Source of the DNA: Bacteroidota bacterium | Lineage (GTDB): Bacteria > Bacteroidota > Bacteroidia > Bacteroidales > GCA-2711565 | Assembly (NCBI GenBank): GCA_018816945.1 | Contig: JAHIVC010000099.1 | Span: forward strand, 1-64,000 | DNA length: 64,000 nt | Reading direction: 5' to 3' | In this document: piece after piece, positions 27,886 to 36,448 of the stretch | Position numbering within the stretch: position 1 is the first letter of the stretch | Layout: each line of letters opens with the position of its first letter | Notes under the pieces: model-generated | Seen by the model: the letters and a program-made list of their open reading frames with translations, nothing else | Told to the model about the DNA's origin: nothing | Database searches by the model: none | Translations under genes and position numbers: made by a program

Positions 27886-29025
27886 TTACCAGAAAAGATC
27901 TAAAATCTTTGCATGATCATCATTGGTAAGTTTATGATTTGCACCACCAACTTTATTCAGATTCATTACCTCTAAAATTTCTGCTTTACTTTCCTTACCT
28001 GTTGCAATATCACTTAGTCTGATCGGACACTCGATTGATTTAAAATAAGCCTCGAAAGCATCAATGGTTTCATCTGCAGTTTTTACACCAAAAACATTTT
28101 GCCCCAAAAATGCAATCCGATCCGAAACTTTTTCTTTATGGAATTTCATCCAGGCAGGAATTACTATTGAGAGGCTTGCTCCATGAGCAACGTCGTAAAG
28201 TAATGATAAAATATGACCAATACTATGCACACCCCAATCACCTGATACCCTTCCGTACATGGTAGTCTGATTTAAAGCCATGGTTGCAGCATACATTATT
28301 TTTGCCCGCAAATCATAACTTTCTAAATCATTTAACAGCAGTTCTCCATTCTCCCTTGCTTCATTAATGATGGCGAATACCAGTTTATCAGACAAAGTAG
28401 CATCACCGGCTCCAAAATAAGCTTCAAGGCTATGTGCGATCAGATCTGCAATTCCAAATGCCGTATAATCCCTTGATACTGAAAAAGTGTTTTCCGGGTC
28501 AAGAAAAGAATGGCGATTATAGGTATGATCGCTTCCGTATCCCAGCTTTTGTTGGGTAGCTTTATTTTGCACCACAGCAAATGGATTCATTTCAGTTCCG
28601 GTAGCGGCCAAAGTAAGCACGGAAACCAATGGAATTGATGATTTAGGTTTTGCTTTTCCTGAATAAAAATCCCAGCCTGAATGATTTACAGGGATTGTTA
28701 TTGAAATAATTTTTGCCGAATCAATAACACTTCCCCCACCTACAGCCAGAATTACATCAACCTTATTTTTCCTGCCCAATTCAGCCGCGGCATCCACATC
28801 CTCAATGATGGGATTTGGCCTGATTCCCCGATATTCAAAAATCTCCGCATTGATGCTTTTTAACTGTTGAATAGCCTTATCATAAATGCCATTTTTTTTA
28901 ATTGATCCACTGCCATATACGAGTAAAACACGTTTACCATATTCTGCAACGGCATTTCCTAAGCCATTCATTACTCCTTTTCCAAAGTGTAGTTTGGTAG
29001 GATTATACATTATAAAGTTTTCCAT
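27886..29025 (-). CDS. Iron-containing alcohol dehydrogenase (butanol-dehydrogenase-like)
   Basis: 379 aa group III alcohol dehydrogenase. Start MENFIMYNPTKLHFGKGV is typical of the BdhA/YqhD branch. The NAD(P) site is GGGSVIDSAKIISI (about 97). Metal ligands fit Asp and His in GIADLIAHSLEAYF, and His in HSIGHILSLLYDVAHG. It would reduce aldehydes to alcohols with NAD(P)H in the cytoplasm; substrate range is broad in this family. It stands as a single gene, ending next to a REP-like hairpin. Confidence 0.9.
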   Translation of the reverse strand: MENFIMYNPTKLHFGKGVMNGLGNAVAEYGKRVLLVYGSGSIKKNGIYDKAIQQLKSINAEIFEYRGIRPNPIIEDVDAAAELGRKNKVDVILAVGGGSVIDSAKIISITIPVNHSGWDFYSGKAKPKSSIPLVSVLTLAATGTEMNPFAVVQNKATQQKLGYGSDHTYNRHSFLDPENTFSVSRDYTAFGIADLIAHSLEAYFGAGDATLSDKLVFAIINEARENGELLLNDLESYDLRAKIMYAATMALNQTTMYGRVSGDWGVHSIGHILSLLYDVAHGASLSIVIPAWMKFHKEKVSDRIAFLGQNVFGVKTADETIDAFEAYFKSIECPIRLSDIATGKESKAEILEVMNLNKVGGANHKLTNDDHAKILDLFW

Positions 29026-29159
29026 TTTTTATTTTTTAGATATTAGATTCAAGTATTAACCTGCCTGCCGCAGGAAGGGATACAAGATTTGTTTTGTTCA
29101 AACGCTCAATGGTTCAGAAGTTCAGATTTTTTTCATTTTCAAATCTTCAAATTGCCAAA

Positions 29160-30224
29160 TTAAGCAATCGTTCCGCTTCCAAAGCAAATTTGCTCAGTCT
29201 CATCATAAATCACCCCAAACTGCCCTGCAGCAATTCCTGCAATTGGTTCGTCGGAAGTTAAAATATACACATCCTCATTTTTGATCATTGATCCTCCTGT
29301 AAATTCAGGCGTATGACGGATTTTAAATTTAACTCGTTTTGGTGTAGAATAATCCTGATCGGGTCTTTCGTTGATCCAGTGAAAATATTTTAACTCGACC
29401 ACATTTCCATATTGAGAAATGGGATCGTAACCATTTGAAATATAAATTATATTATTTTCAATATCCTTCTTTACCACAAACCATGGTCCCTGACTTAAAC
29501 CCAATCCTTTTCTTTGACCAATTGTATGAAACCAAAAACCTTTGTGTTTGCCAAGTTTTTTGCCTGTTTCAAACTCAATCACATTGCCTTCCTTTTCCCC
29601 AACATAACGACGGATAAAATCATTGTAATTAATTTTTCCCAAAAAACAAATTCCCTGACTATCGGGGCGATGGGCGCTCGGCAGTTTCATTTCCTCCGCC
29701 AGGCGTCGAACTTCACTTTTCTGCAAATTGCCGATCGGAAACATTAATTTTTGAACCTGGGCTTTGGTAATTTGAGCCAAAAAGTACGTTTGATCCTTTC
29801 GTTTATCAGCTGCTGTTGCCAGATATTTTTCACCATTAATTTCTCTTGTACTCGCATAGTGCCCGGTTGTAATTAAATCAAAATCCTTGCCGTACAATTC
29901 TTCGAAAGCCCCGAACTTGATCATTTTATTGCACATCACATCAGGATTGGGAGTAAGCCCTTTTTTAACCTCATCCAAAGTATATCTGATTACACGTTCC
30001 CAATATAATTTCTGCAGATCAACAATTTCCATCTCCAGTTTATGCTTGTTGGCTATGTATGTGGTAATTTCTATATCCTCTTCTGATGGGCAATCGGTAT
30101 AACCCGGTTCATCTTCCATCCCAATTTTTATATAAAAAATCGTAGGTTTATAACCCAGCTCAATCAATTTTGGGATGGTTACCGAACTATCAACTCCACC
30201 GGAAACCAAGGCTGCAATTTTCAT
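29160..30224 (-). CDS. mnmA: tRNA-specific 2-thiouridylase MnmA
   Basis: 354 aa. Makes 2-thiouridine at the wobble position (U34) of Lys, Glu and Gln tRNAs. The ATP-binding PP-loop SGGVDSS is at residues 8-14. The catalytic cysteines fit NPDVMCNKMIKFG (about 101) and SQGICFLG (about 194). The central MnmA domain and a C-terminal beta-barrel (EPIAGIAAGQFGVIY) are present, and length is normal. Sequences such as YIKIGMEDEPGYTDCPSEED differ from E. coli and fit the second MnmA type that Bacteroidota often carry, so a paralogue may exist elsewhere. Confidence 0.92.
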   Translation of the reverse strand: MKIAALVSGGVDSSVTIPKLIELGYKPTIFYIKIGMEDEPGYTDCPSEEDIEITTYIANKHKLEMEIVDLQKLYWERVIRYTLDEVKKGLTPNPDVMCNKMIKFGAFEELYGKDFDLITTGHYASTREINGEKYLATAADKRKDQTYFLAQITKAQVQKLMFPIGNLQKSEVRRLAEEMKLPSAHRPDSQGICFLGKINYNDFIRRYVGEKEGNVIEFETGKKLGKHKGFWFHTIGQRKGLGLSQGPWFVVKKDIENNIIYISNGYDPISQYGNVVELKYFHWINERPDQDYSTPKRVKFKIRHTPEFTGGSMIKNEDVYILTSDEPIAGIAAGQFGVIYDETEQICFGSGTIA

Positions 30225-30372
30225 TCAAAATATTTTTGTAAAGTTAAGTAAAGAATTTCAGATAAGATGCTCCTTAATCTCTTCAATCTTACCATTAAGC
30301 GATGCAAAAGCGATATGTATTTTGATTTTGTCTAAATTATTAGAAACTGTTTTTTATCCAGCTATTTAACTG

Positions 30373-30380
30373 TAGATTTG
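30373..30380 (+). promoter_or_regulatory. -7 element (TAGATTTG) for the TonB receptor operon
   Basis: TAGATTTG matches TAnnTTTG, with TTTT 19 bp upstream (30350-30353). The predicted start, about 30387, leaves a leader of about 110 nt before the ATG at 30496. Confidence 0.55.
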
Positions 30381-30415
30381 CACTCATAAATACATATTGT
30401 TTATGTGTTTATATG

Positions 30416-30440
30416 AGCCGGGTTTCTCGGTTATTTTTTT
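30416..30440 (+). terminator. Terminator-like hairpin in the TonB receptor leader
   Basis: AGCCGGG (30416-30422), loop TTT, CTCGGTT (30426-30432; two G-T pairs), then ATTTTTTT. It lies between the predicted start of transcription and the gene, so it could act as an attenuator. I could not see an alternative antiterminator pairing. Confidence 0.4.
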
Positions 30441-30495
30441 GAATATCGAATCGCATTTAATTACATATCGTTTAACTATTAACCATTTAATTCAA

Positions 30496-32781
30496 ATGAA
30501 AAAAACAATTACATTCTTAGCCTGCCTGATAATAAGCATTGGTATGACTTACGGATTAGGTGTAGTGCATGGTAAAATAGCAGATAAAACAAGTGGAAAT
30601 ACATTATCTGGTGTTAATGTCCGATTACTTAACACTAATAAAGGAGCCAGTTCAGATCAGGATGGGAATTACAAAATTGAACTTGAATCTGGCATCCAAC
30701 TGATTGAATTTAGTTATGTCGGATACGAAAATATTATTCGAACCATTAACATCAAAGATGGAAACACCATTGAATTGAACATACAGATGATTTCAACCGT
30801 TTTAAGTATAGATGAACTTGTTGTTACTGCATCTCGAATTCCTGAATATATGACCGAAATTCCGGGGCGGATTGAAGTAGTTAGTTTAAAAGATATTAAG
30901 GCAACATCTGCCAAATCGGTTGATGAATTACTGACCCAAACCTCAGGGGTAATCGTTGACAGATCATTGGGGATTTTTAGCAAATCGGTTGTTGGTATTA
31001 GAGGTATTGCAGGAGGAGAACAAGGCAGAATTCTTGTACTTCAAAATGGGGTACCAATCAATAAAACAGATGGTGGCAGTGTTAACTGGAACCGAATCAA
31101 TGTTAACGATATTCAAAAAATAGAAATCTTTAAGGGCCCCGGATCTTCCATTTATGGAAGCAATGCGATGGGCGGAGTTATCAACATCTTAACCAAGAAA
31201 AACACCACGAAAGGTGTTCATGGATTTGTGAGTACAGATTATGGAACTTTCAATACTTTCTCACAAAATATTTCAATAGGTGGAAAATTAAAAGATGGAG
31301 CAAAAGGACTTTATTGGGGATTAACGGCCAATAACCGGACCAGTAATGGTTATATCAGTGTCCCTGATTCATTAATTGATGAAACTGTAATTGCCTCAGG
31401 CCTCAAAGAAAAAGGAATTACGGCCCGTATTGGTTATGATTTAGATGAAAAAAACAATGTAGAAATCGAATACAACTATTATGATGATGAACGCGGACGG
31501 GGCGAAAAAATCCAAACTGAACAAATTCGCGAATTTGATACTCATTTCCTCAGGGGAAAATGGCAAGGATCAAAGGGTGTGATGAAATGGGATATTAGTT
31601 CTTTTTATCAATTTGAAAACTATTTGGATATTCGGGAGAAGTTCAGTAAAAATAAATACAGCAGGTGGGATGTTAATTCTGAAAGAAAAGAAATGGGAGC
31701 ACTGGCAAATGTTGTTGCAGATTTATACCATCACCGGCTCATTTTTGGAACAGATTTCAGAAATGGAAGTGTTGACGGTGCAGATGTTTACCAAACCTCA
31801 ACCGACATTGTCCGTAATATTGGCTCAATGGACAATTTCGCACTCTATGCTCAGGACAAATACAGCATCACCGAAGCACTGAAATTAACCGCAGGAGTTC
31901 GTTTTGATATGATCAATTTTCATGATGGTGAATTCAGGATAGATGGTATGACCAGTGAAACTGATTTTATGGCAGGTTTTACTGGAAACCTTGAAGAACA
32001 TAACTGGTCGGCTTTCACACCAAAGGCAGCCGTTCATTATACAATCAATAATCAAGTGAATACTTATGTTGCCTGGTCAAAAGGATTCAGGGCTCCAACA
32101 TTGGACGATTTGTGCCGATCAGGTTTAATTTCCGGCGGATTTAAACTTGCCAATCCAAACCTTGGACCGGAAAGCGTGAACAGTTTTGAATGGGGCATGA
32201 ACATGAACATAAGCCAAAAACTAAAAATGATGTCCAGTATTTACTTTATGAAAGGTCAGGATTTCATGTACTACCTGAATACAGGCGATTTTGTGATGGG
32301 CGGTAAAAAACCTGTTTTACAAAAAGCAAACATTACCGAAGTTTCTTTAATGGGTATCGATCTTGATCTTAAATATCAATTGAACGAAAAGCTAAATCTT
32401 TATGCCAATTATACCTTTACGAAATCAAAAATCAAAAAATTTGATGAGCAGCCTGAATTGGAAGGAAAGGCACTAACATACACACCAAAACATATGATAA
32501 ATACGGGTTTCGGCTATGAAGATAAAATTGTTAACTTCTCCGTTAATTTCCATTACCAAGATAAGCGTTATAGGGATGATTCCAATACGGATGTGTTAAA
32601 AGGATACTCAACCTTTGATGCTAAATTGTGGAAAGAAGTTAAATGCGTGAACATCAAATGGATCAAAAGTTGGAATTTTACTTTAGATGTCAGTAATTTG
32701 ATGGACAAAACTTATTTGGTATATTCCGATCAGATCAGTATTGGAAGATTTATTACCGGAGGTATTAGTATTTCATTCTAA
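30496..32781 (+). CDS. TonB-dependent outer-membrane receptor
   Basis: 762 aa from the ATG at 30496. The in-frame ATG at 30397 is rejected because it would bury the signal peptide (MKKTITFLACLIISIGMTYG) behind 33 residues. After cleavage comes a carboxypeptidase-regulatory-like domain (about 25-100), the plug with TonB-box-like region and RGIAGGEQGRILVLQNGVP (about 110-240; GPGSSIYGSNAMGGVINI), then a 22-strand barrel ending GISISF. Imports a scarce ligand across the outer membrane; the plug is of the FepA/CirA/BtuB type (not SusC). The next gene, 24 bp on, is exported and probably related to the same substrate. Confidence 0.9.
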   Translation: MKKTITFLACLIISIGMTYGLGVVHGKIADKTSGNTLSGVNVRLLNTNKGASSDQDGNYKIELESGIQLIEFSYVGYENIIRTINIKDGNTIELNIQMISTVLSIDELVVTASRIPEYMTEIPGRIEVVSLKDIKATSAKSVDELLTQTSGVIVDRSLGIFSKSVVGIRGIAGGEQGRILVLQNGVPINKTDGGSVNWNRINVNDIQKIEIFKGPGSSIYGSNAMGGVINILTKKNTTKGVHGFVSTDYGTFNTFSQNISIGGKLKDGAKGLYWGLTANNRTSNGYISVPDSLIDETVIASGLKEKGITARIGYDLDEKNNVEIEYNYYDDERGRGEKIQTEQIREFDTHFLRGKWQGSKGVMKWDISSFYQFENYLDIREKFSKNKYSRWDVNSERKEMGALANVVADLYHHRLIFGTDFRNGSVDGADVYQTSTDIVRNIGSMDNFALYAQDKYSITEALKLTAGVRFDMINFHDGEFRIDGMTSETDFMAGFTGNLEEHNWSAFTPKAAVHYTINNQVNTYVAWSKGFRAPTLDDLCRSGLISGGFKLANPNLGPESVNSFEWGMNMNISQKLKMMSSIYFMKGQDFMYYLNTGDFVMGGKKPVLQKANITEVSLMGIDLDLKYQLNEKLNLYANYTFTKSKIKKFDEQPELEGKALTYTPKHMINTGFGYEDKIVNFSVNFHYQDKRYRDDSNTDVLKGYSTFDAKLWKEVKCVNIKWIKSWNFTLDVSNLMDKTYLVYSDQISIGRFITGGISISF

Positions 32782-32805
32782 CAAAAAAAAATAAAAATTT
32801 GAATT

Positions 32806-33873
32806 ATGAAAAAGCAGATATTCAGTTTAATAGCATTGCTGGCAATAAGCCAATTTAATTTTGCACAGAATTTCAAAACGCAATTGGTAAAGGATAAATC
32901 AGAAAGGGACGCTACCGATCGTACCAATAATTTCTATGACAATGAAGATACTTATTTACTTCCTCATTCGATGAAGTTAGAAATTTCAGGTGAAATTGCA
33001 AATCCGGGAATTATCGATATCAGCAAATTACCGCTACATTCGGTAATTGTAAAAGAAGCCTTACCTAAAGGAAATACGACCGAATTTATTGGATCGTACC
33101 GATACGATGGGGTTTCATTATACGATATCCTAAACGAGTATATTTTGGCGAAAAAGAATGCCAAAGAATTTCGTCCGATCATTGATTTATATGTTGAAGT
33201 TGAGAACGACAAGGGAGAAAAGGTTTGTATTAGTTGGGGCGAATTGTATTATCCTGTTCATTTACATGAAATCATCATCGCTACAAAGGTGATGCACATC
33301 GTTCCAAGCAAAACCAAAGAATATTGGACACTTCCAACAGAATCAAAACTCATTATAGCTTCTGATTTATTGACTTGCCGTAATATTTTAAACCCGACAA
33401 AAATTACCATCAAATCACTGGATAAAAACTTTGTGGTAAATCAGGGTATGGAAAATATGTGGAGTGAAGAATTAAAAGTTACAAAGAATGGAAAAGTAAT
33501 GGATGTTTACAACCAACTTCCCACAGAATTGCCCGATCTTACTTATCCCAATATTTTTTATGGAAGAGGAAAAGGAATTCATGGTGTAACACCCTTTGTT
33601 GGCTCAGAGCTAAAATCTTTTCTAAATAAATACATCCAATTGAATGAAAAAAATATAAGAACCGGTATGGTTACAATTTCCGGGTTGGATGGTTATCGTG
33701 CTGCTTACACAGTCAGTGAAATTATAAATAGAAATGATCAGAGTGAAATCCTGATTCTCGATAAAAATAATTATGAAGGTGCCGGACGGTTTTCAATTTA
33801 TCCTGCATGTGATTTCTTTTCCGATCGTGCTATCAAATCAGTTTCCGAAATACATATCGATCTGCAGCAATAA
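32806..33873 (+). CDS. Exported protein with two molybdopterin-oxidoreductase-like domains
   Basis: 355 aa with a signal peptide (MKKQIFSLIALLAISQFNFA). The first half (SMKLEISGEIANPGIIDIS to ITIKSLDK) has the look of the sulphite-oxidase molybdopterin-binding fold, including YRYDGVSLYDILNEYI. The second half repeats the pattern more loosely (GVTPFVGSELKSFLNKYI, VTISGLDGYRAAYTVSEII). The cofactor-liganding Cys context of true sulphite oxidases is not evident, so it may bind a ligand rather than catalyse. Placed 24 bp after the TonB receptor in one operon and before a shared terminator; a periplasmic binding partner is the inference from context. Confidence 0.6.
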   Translation: MKKQIFSLIALLAISQFNFAQNFKTQLVKDKSERDATDRTNNFYDNEDTYLLPHSMKLEISGEIANPGIIDISKLPLHSVIVKEALPKGNTTEFIGSYRYDGVSLYDILNEYILAKKNAKEFRPIIDLYVEVENDKGEKVCISWGELYYPVHLHEIIIATKVMHIVPSKTKEYWTLPTESKLIIASDLLTCRNILNPTKITIKSLDKNFVVNQGMENMWSEELKVTKNGKVMDVYNQLPTELPDLTYPNIFYGRGKGIHGVTPFVGSELKSFLNKYIQLNEKNIRTGMVTISGLDGYRAAYTVSEIINRNDQSEILILDKNNYEGAGRFSIYPACDFFSDRAIKSVSEIHIDLQQ

Positions 33874-33928
33874 GGAAAAAGAATGAACAACAATCGTATA
33901 TCAACTGTATTACTATTGTATGACAAAT

Positions 33929-33972
33929 AAAAATAAGACTTTTAAGCAGGCTTGCTCAAAAGTCTTATTTTT
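33929..33972. terminator. Bidirectional terminator between convergent genes
   Basis: AAAATAAGACTTTT and AAAAGTCTTATTTT flank an inner AGCA/TGCT pair around a GGCT loop, with a single mismatch. Long A and T tracts on both sides serve the receptor operon and the convergent threonine dehydrogenase. Confidence 0.8.
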
Positions 33973-33986
33973 ATATCCTTTTAAAT

Positions 33987-34949
33987 TTAAATCAATCCTT
34001 TTTTGTGTTTTTCACCAATGGCTTTTAACATATCCTGAGTCATAGCATCCAAATCGTAACTTGGTTCCCAACCCCATTCTTCTCTGGCAGCAGTATCATC
34101 AACAGAATTTGGCCAGGAATCGGCTATCTTCTGACGGAAGTCTGGTTCATATGAAATTGTAAATTCAGGGATGTATTTTTTAATCGAGTCAGCCAATTGT
34201 TTCACGGTAAAACTCATGGCTCCAACATTAAAATCGGAGTGATGTTTTAGTTTTGAATAATCCGCTTGTAAAAGATCAATTGTAGCTTTTAAACAGTCGG
34301 GCATATACATCATGGGCAAACGAGTATCCTCTTTTACAAAGCAGGTGTATTTTTTGTGTTTGATTGCTTCATAATAAATAGCTACGGCATAATCGGTTGT
34401 ACCACCACCCGGAAGGGTTTCGTTACTGATGATTCCGGGATATCTCAATCCGCGTACATCCAAACCATATCTTCTTACATAATAATCAGCCAATAATTCA
34501 CCGGCCACTTTGGTTACTCCGTACATGGTAGTAGGGCGAAGGATGGTTTCCTGTGGAGTGTTGTCGACGGGTGTTTCAGGGCCAAAAACAGCGATTGAAC
34601 TCGGAACCAGTACTTGTTTCATATTCAATTCGCGGGCCACTTCCAAAACGTTGATCAGACCGTTCATGTTTACATTCCAGGCCAACATTGGATTTTGTTC
34701 GCCAGTGGCCGATAAAATGGCCGCCATGTTGATGATTACATCAATTTCATGTTTTTTACAAACTTCGGTTAGTTTTTCACGTTCCGTTGCATCAAAAAAT
34801 TCAAAAGGTCCGGAGTTCATTAATTTTTCGGAAGGAGCTGTTTTTCTTCCATTGGCAACAACATTTTCGTTTCCATAAATTCTTCTTAACTCAAGGGTTA
34901 ATTCGGAGCCAATTTGTCCAACAGATCCAATGACTAAAATTTTCTTCAT
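33987..34949 (-). CDS. L-threonine 3-dehydrogenase, SDR (NAD-epimerase-like) type
   Basis: 320 aa extended short-chain dehydrogenase. NAD motif GSVGQIGSELTLEL at the N-terminus, AAILSATGEQNPMLAWNVN, catalytic Ser in VPSSIAVFG and Tyr/Lys in YGVTK (about 147). The region RYPGIISNETLPGGGTTDYAVAIY is typical of the SDR-type threonine dehydrogenases. It oxidises L-threonine to 2-amino-3-oxobutanoate, the substrate of the glycine C-acetyltransferase encoded divergently next door (kbl), so the two genes make the threonine-to-glycine pathway. Cytoplasmic. Confidence 0.88.
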   Translation of the reverse strand: MKKILVIGSVGQIGSELTLELRRIYGNENVVANGRKTAPSEKLMNSGPFEFFDATEREKLTEVCKKHEIDVIINMAAILSATGEQNPMLAWNVNMNGLINVLEVARELNMKQVLVPSSIAVFGPETPVDNTPQETILRPTTMYGVTKVAGELLADYYVRRYGLDVRGLRYPGIISNETLPGGGTTDYAVAIYYEAIKHKKYTCFVKEDTRLPMMYMPDCLKATIDLLQADYSKLKHHSDFNVGAMSFTVKQLADSIKKYIPEFTISYEPDFRQKIADSWPNSVDDTAAREEWGWEPSYDLDAMTQDMLKAIGEKHKKGLI

Positions 34950-35089
34950 ATTGTATGTTTTTTATGTAGTGTTATATAATTAACAAAAAGCGTGGCAAAT
35001 GTAATCAAATTTACAAAAAGAGGGGACTTCTTTTTAGGTTTTTCAAGTTTATTTTGCTGTAAACAATCCATTTAAAACACAAAATGTAC

Positions 35090-35097
35090 TATATTTG
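35090..35097 (+). promoter_or_regulatory. -7 element (TATATTTG) for kbl
   Basis: TATATTTG matches TAnnTTTG 52 bp before the ATG at 35150. No TTTG lies at the optimal upstream distance. Confidence 0.5.
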
Positions 35098-35149
35098 CGC
35101 CACGTAATGAAAAGCAAATATTACTTGTTATAAATAAAACATTATTAAA

Positions 35150-36340
35150 ATGTACGGTAAAATAAAAGAACATCTACAAAAAGAAATAGCCGATATTAAA
35201 GAAGCCGGCTTATTCAAAAACGAACGTATTATTACAACCCCTCAAAAAGCGGATATTAAAGTCAGTACCGGCGAGGATGTATTAAACTTTTGTGCAAACA
35301 ATTACCTTGGTTTGTCAAACCACCCACGATTGATTGCAGCAGCTAAAAAAGGGTTGGATTCACACGGATATGGAATGTCGTCTGTACGTTTCATTTGCGG
35401 GACCCAGGATTTACACAAAACATTAGAAGCTAAAATTGCTGAATTTTTTGGTACCGAAGATACCATTCTTTATGCAGCTTGTTTTGATGCCAATGGTGGA
35501 GTATTTGAACCTTTGTTCAACGAAGAGGATGCGATTATTTCGGATTCACTGAACCATGCTTCTATTATCGACGGTGTTCGCCTATGTAAAGCACAGCGCT
35601 ATCGCTATAATAATGCCGATATGGCCGATCTTGAAGTAAAATTGATTGAAGCACAAGCACAACGTTTCAGAATTATTGTTACGGATGGTGTATTTTCAAT
35701 GGATGGAAACGTAGCTCCTTTGGATAAAATCAACGAACTAGCTAAAAAATACGATGCTATGATCATGGTTGACGAATGTCACTCTGCCGGCGTTGTTGGT
35801 AAAACAGGCCGTGGAGTAACCGAACTTTTCAATATTCGCGGCGAAGTTGATATCATTACCGGAACCCTTGGAAAAGCCTTTGGTGGTGCCATTGGTGGAT
35901 TCACAACCGGGCGTAAAGAAATCATTGACATTTTGCGTCAGCGTTCTCGTCCTTATTTGTTCTCTAACTCAATCCCACCAGCTGTAGCCAGTGCGGGTAT
36001 CGAAATGTTCGACATGATGGCCGAAACTTCTGAATTGCAGGATAAATTGCACAAAAATACCGAGTATTTTGTTGGAAAAATGACTGAAGCAGGATTTGAT
36101 ATTAAACCTACCAAATCTGCTATTTGCGCTGTGATGCTTTACGATGCAAAACTTTCACAGGTGATGGCTTCCAATTTATTGCAGGAAGGCATTTATGTGA
36201 TCGGGTTCTATTATCCAGTGGTTCCAAAAGATCAGGCACGTATCCGTGTTCAATTGTCAGCCGGACACGAACAAAAACACCTTGACAAATGTATCACAGC
36301 CTTTACCAAAGTGGGTAAAGAATTGGGCGTTTTGAAATAA
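35150..36340 (+). CDS. kbl: Glycine C-acetyltransferase (2-amino-3-ketobutyrate CoA ligase)
   Basis: 396 aa alpha-oxoamine synthase. PLP enzyme that splits 2-amino-3-oxobutanoate with CoA to glycine and acetyl-CoA. Visible landmarks: FCANNYLGLSNHP, SSVRFICGTQDLHK, the Asp/His pair MVDECHSAG that contacts PLP, and the Schiff-base Lys in GTLGKAFGGAIGG (about 243). Length and motifs are those of Kbl, not of the longer BioF or SPT. Divergent from the threonine dehydrogenase with a 200-bp gap; ends in a strong terminator. Confidence 0.93.
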   Translation: MYGKIKEHLQKEIADIKEAGLFKNERIITTPQKADIKVSTGEDVLNFCANNYLGLSNHPRLIAAAKKGLDSHGYGMSSVRFICGTQDLHKTLEAKIAEFFGTEDTILYAACFDANGGVFEPLFNEEDAIISDSLNHASIIDGVRLCKAQRYRYNNADMADLEVKLIEAQAQRFRIIVTDGVFSMDGNVAPLDKINELAKKYDAMIMVDECHSAGVVGKTGRGVTELFNIRGEVDIITGTLGKAFGGAIGGFTTGRKEIIDILRQRSRPYLFSNSIPPAVASAGIEMFDMMAETSELQDKLHKNTEYFVGKMTEAGFDIKPTKSAICAVMLYDAKLSQVMASNLLQEGIYVIGFYYPVVPKDQARIRVQLSAGHEQKHLDKCITAFTKVGKELGVLK

Positions 36341-36364
36341 TCCAAAAAACAAAACTATATTCGC

Positions 36365-36396
36365 AGCCCACGGTTAGACCGTGGGCTGTTTTTTTT
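36365..36396 (+). terminator. Intrinsic terminator after kbl
   Basis: AGCCCACGGT (36365-36374), loop TAG, ACCGTGGGCT (36378-36387), then a run of eight T's after one G. Confidence 0.9.
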
Positions 36397-36417
36397 ATGC
36401 ATCTAATGAATTCTTAG

Positions 36418-36425
36418 TAAATTTG
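36418..36425 (+). promoter_or_regulatory. -7 element (TAAATTTG) for cysS
   Basis: TAAATTTG 23 bp before the ATG at 36449, just after the kbl terminator, so cysS has its own start of transcription. The upstream element is poor. Confidence 0.5.
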
Positions 36426-36448
36426 TCTTAACAACCAATCTAATCTCA

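Noticed and set aside
30397-30495. Upstream ATG that would add 33 residues to the TonB receptor
   Set aside because: It would place the signal peptide internally and lies just after the promoter-like box; the ATG at 30496 is the natural start.
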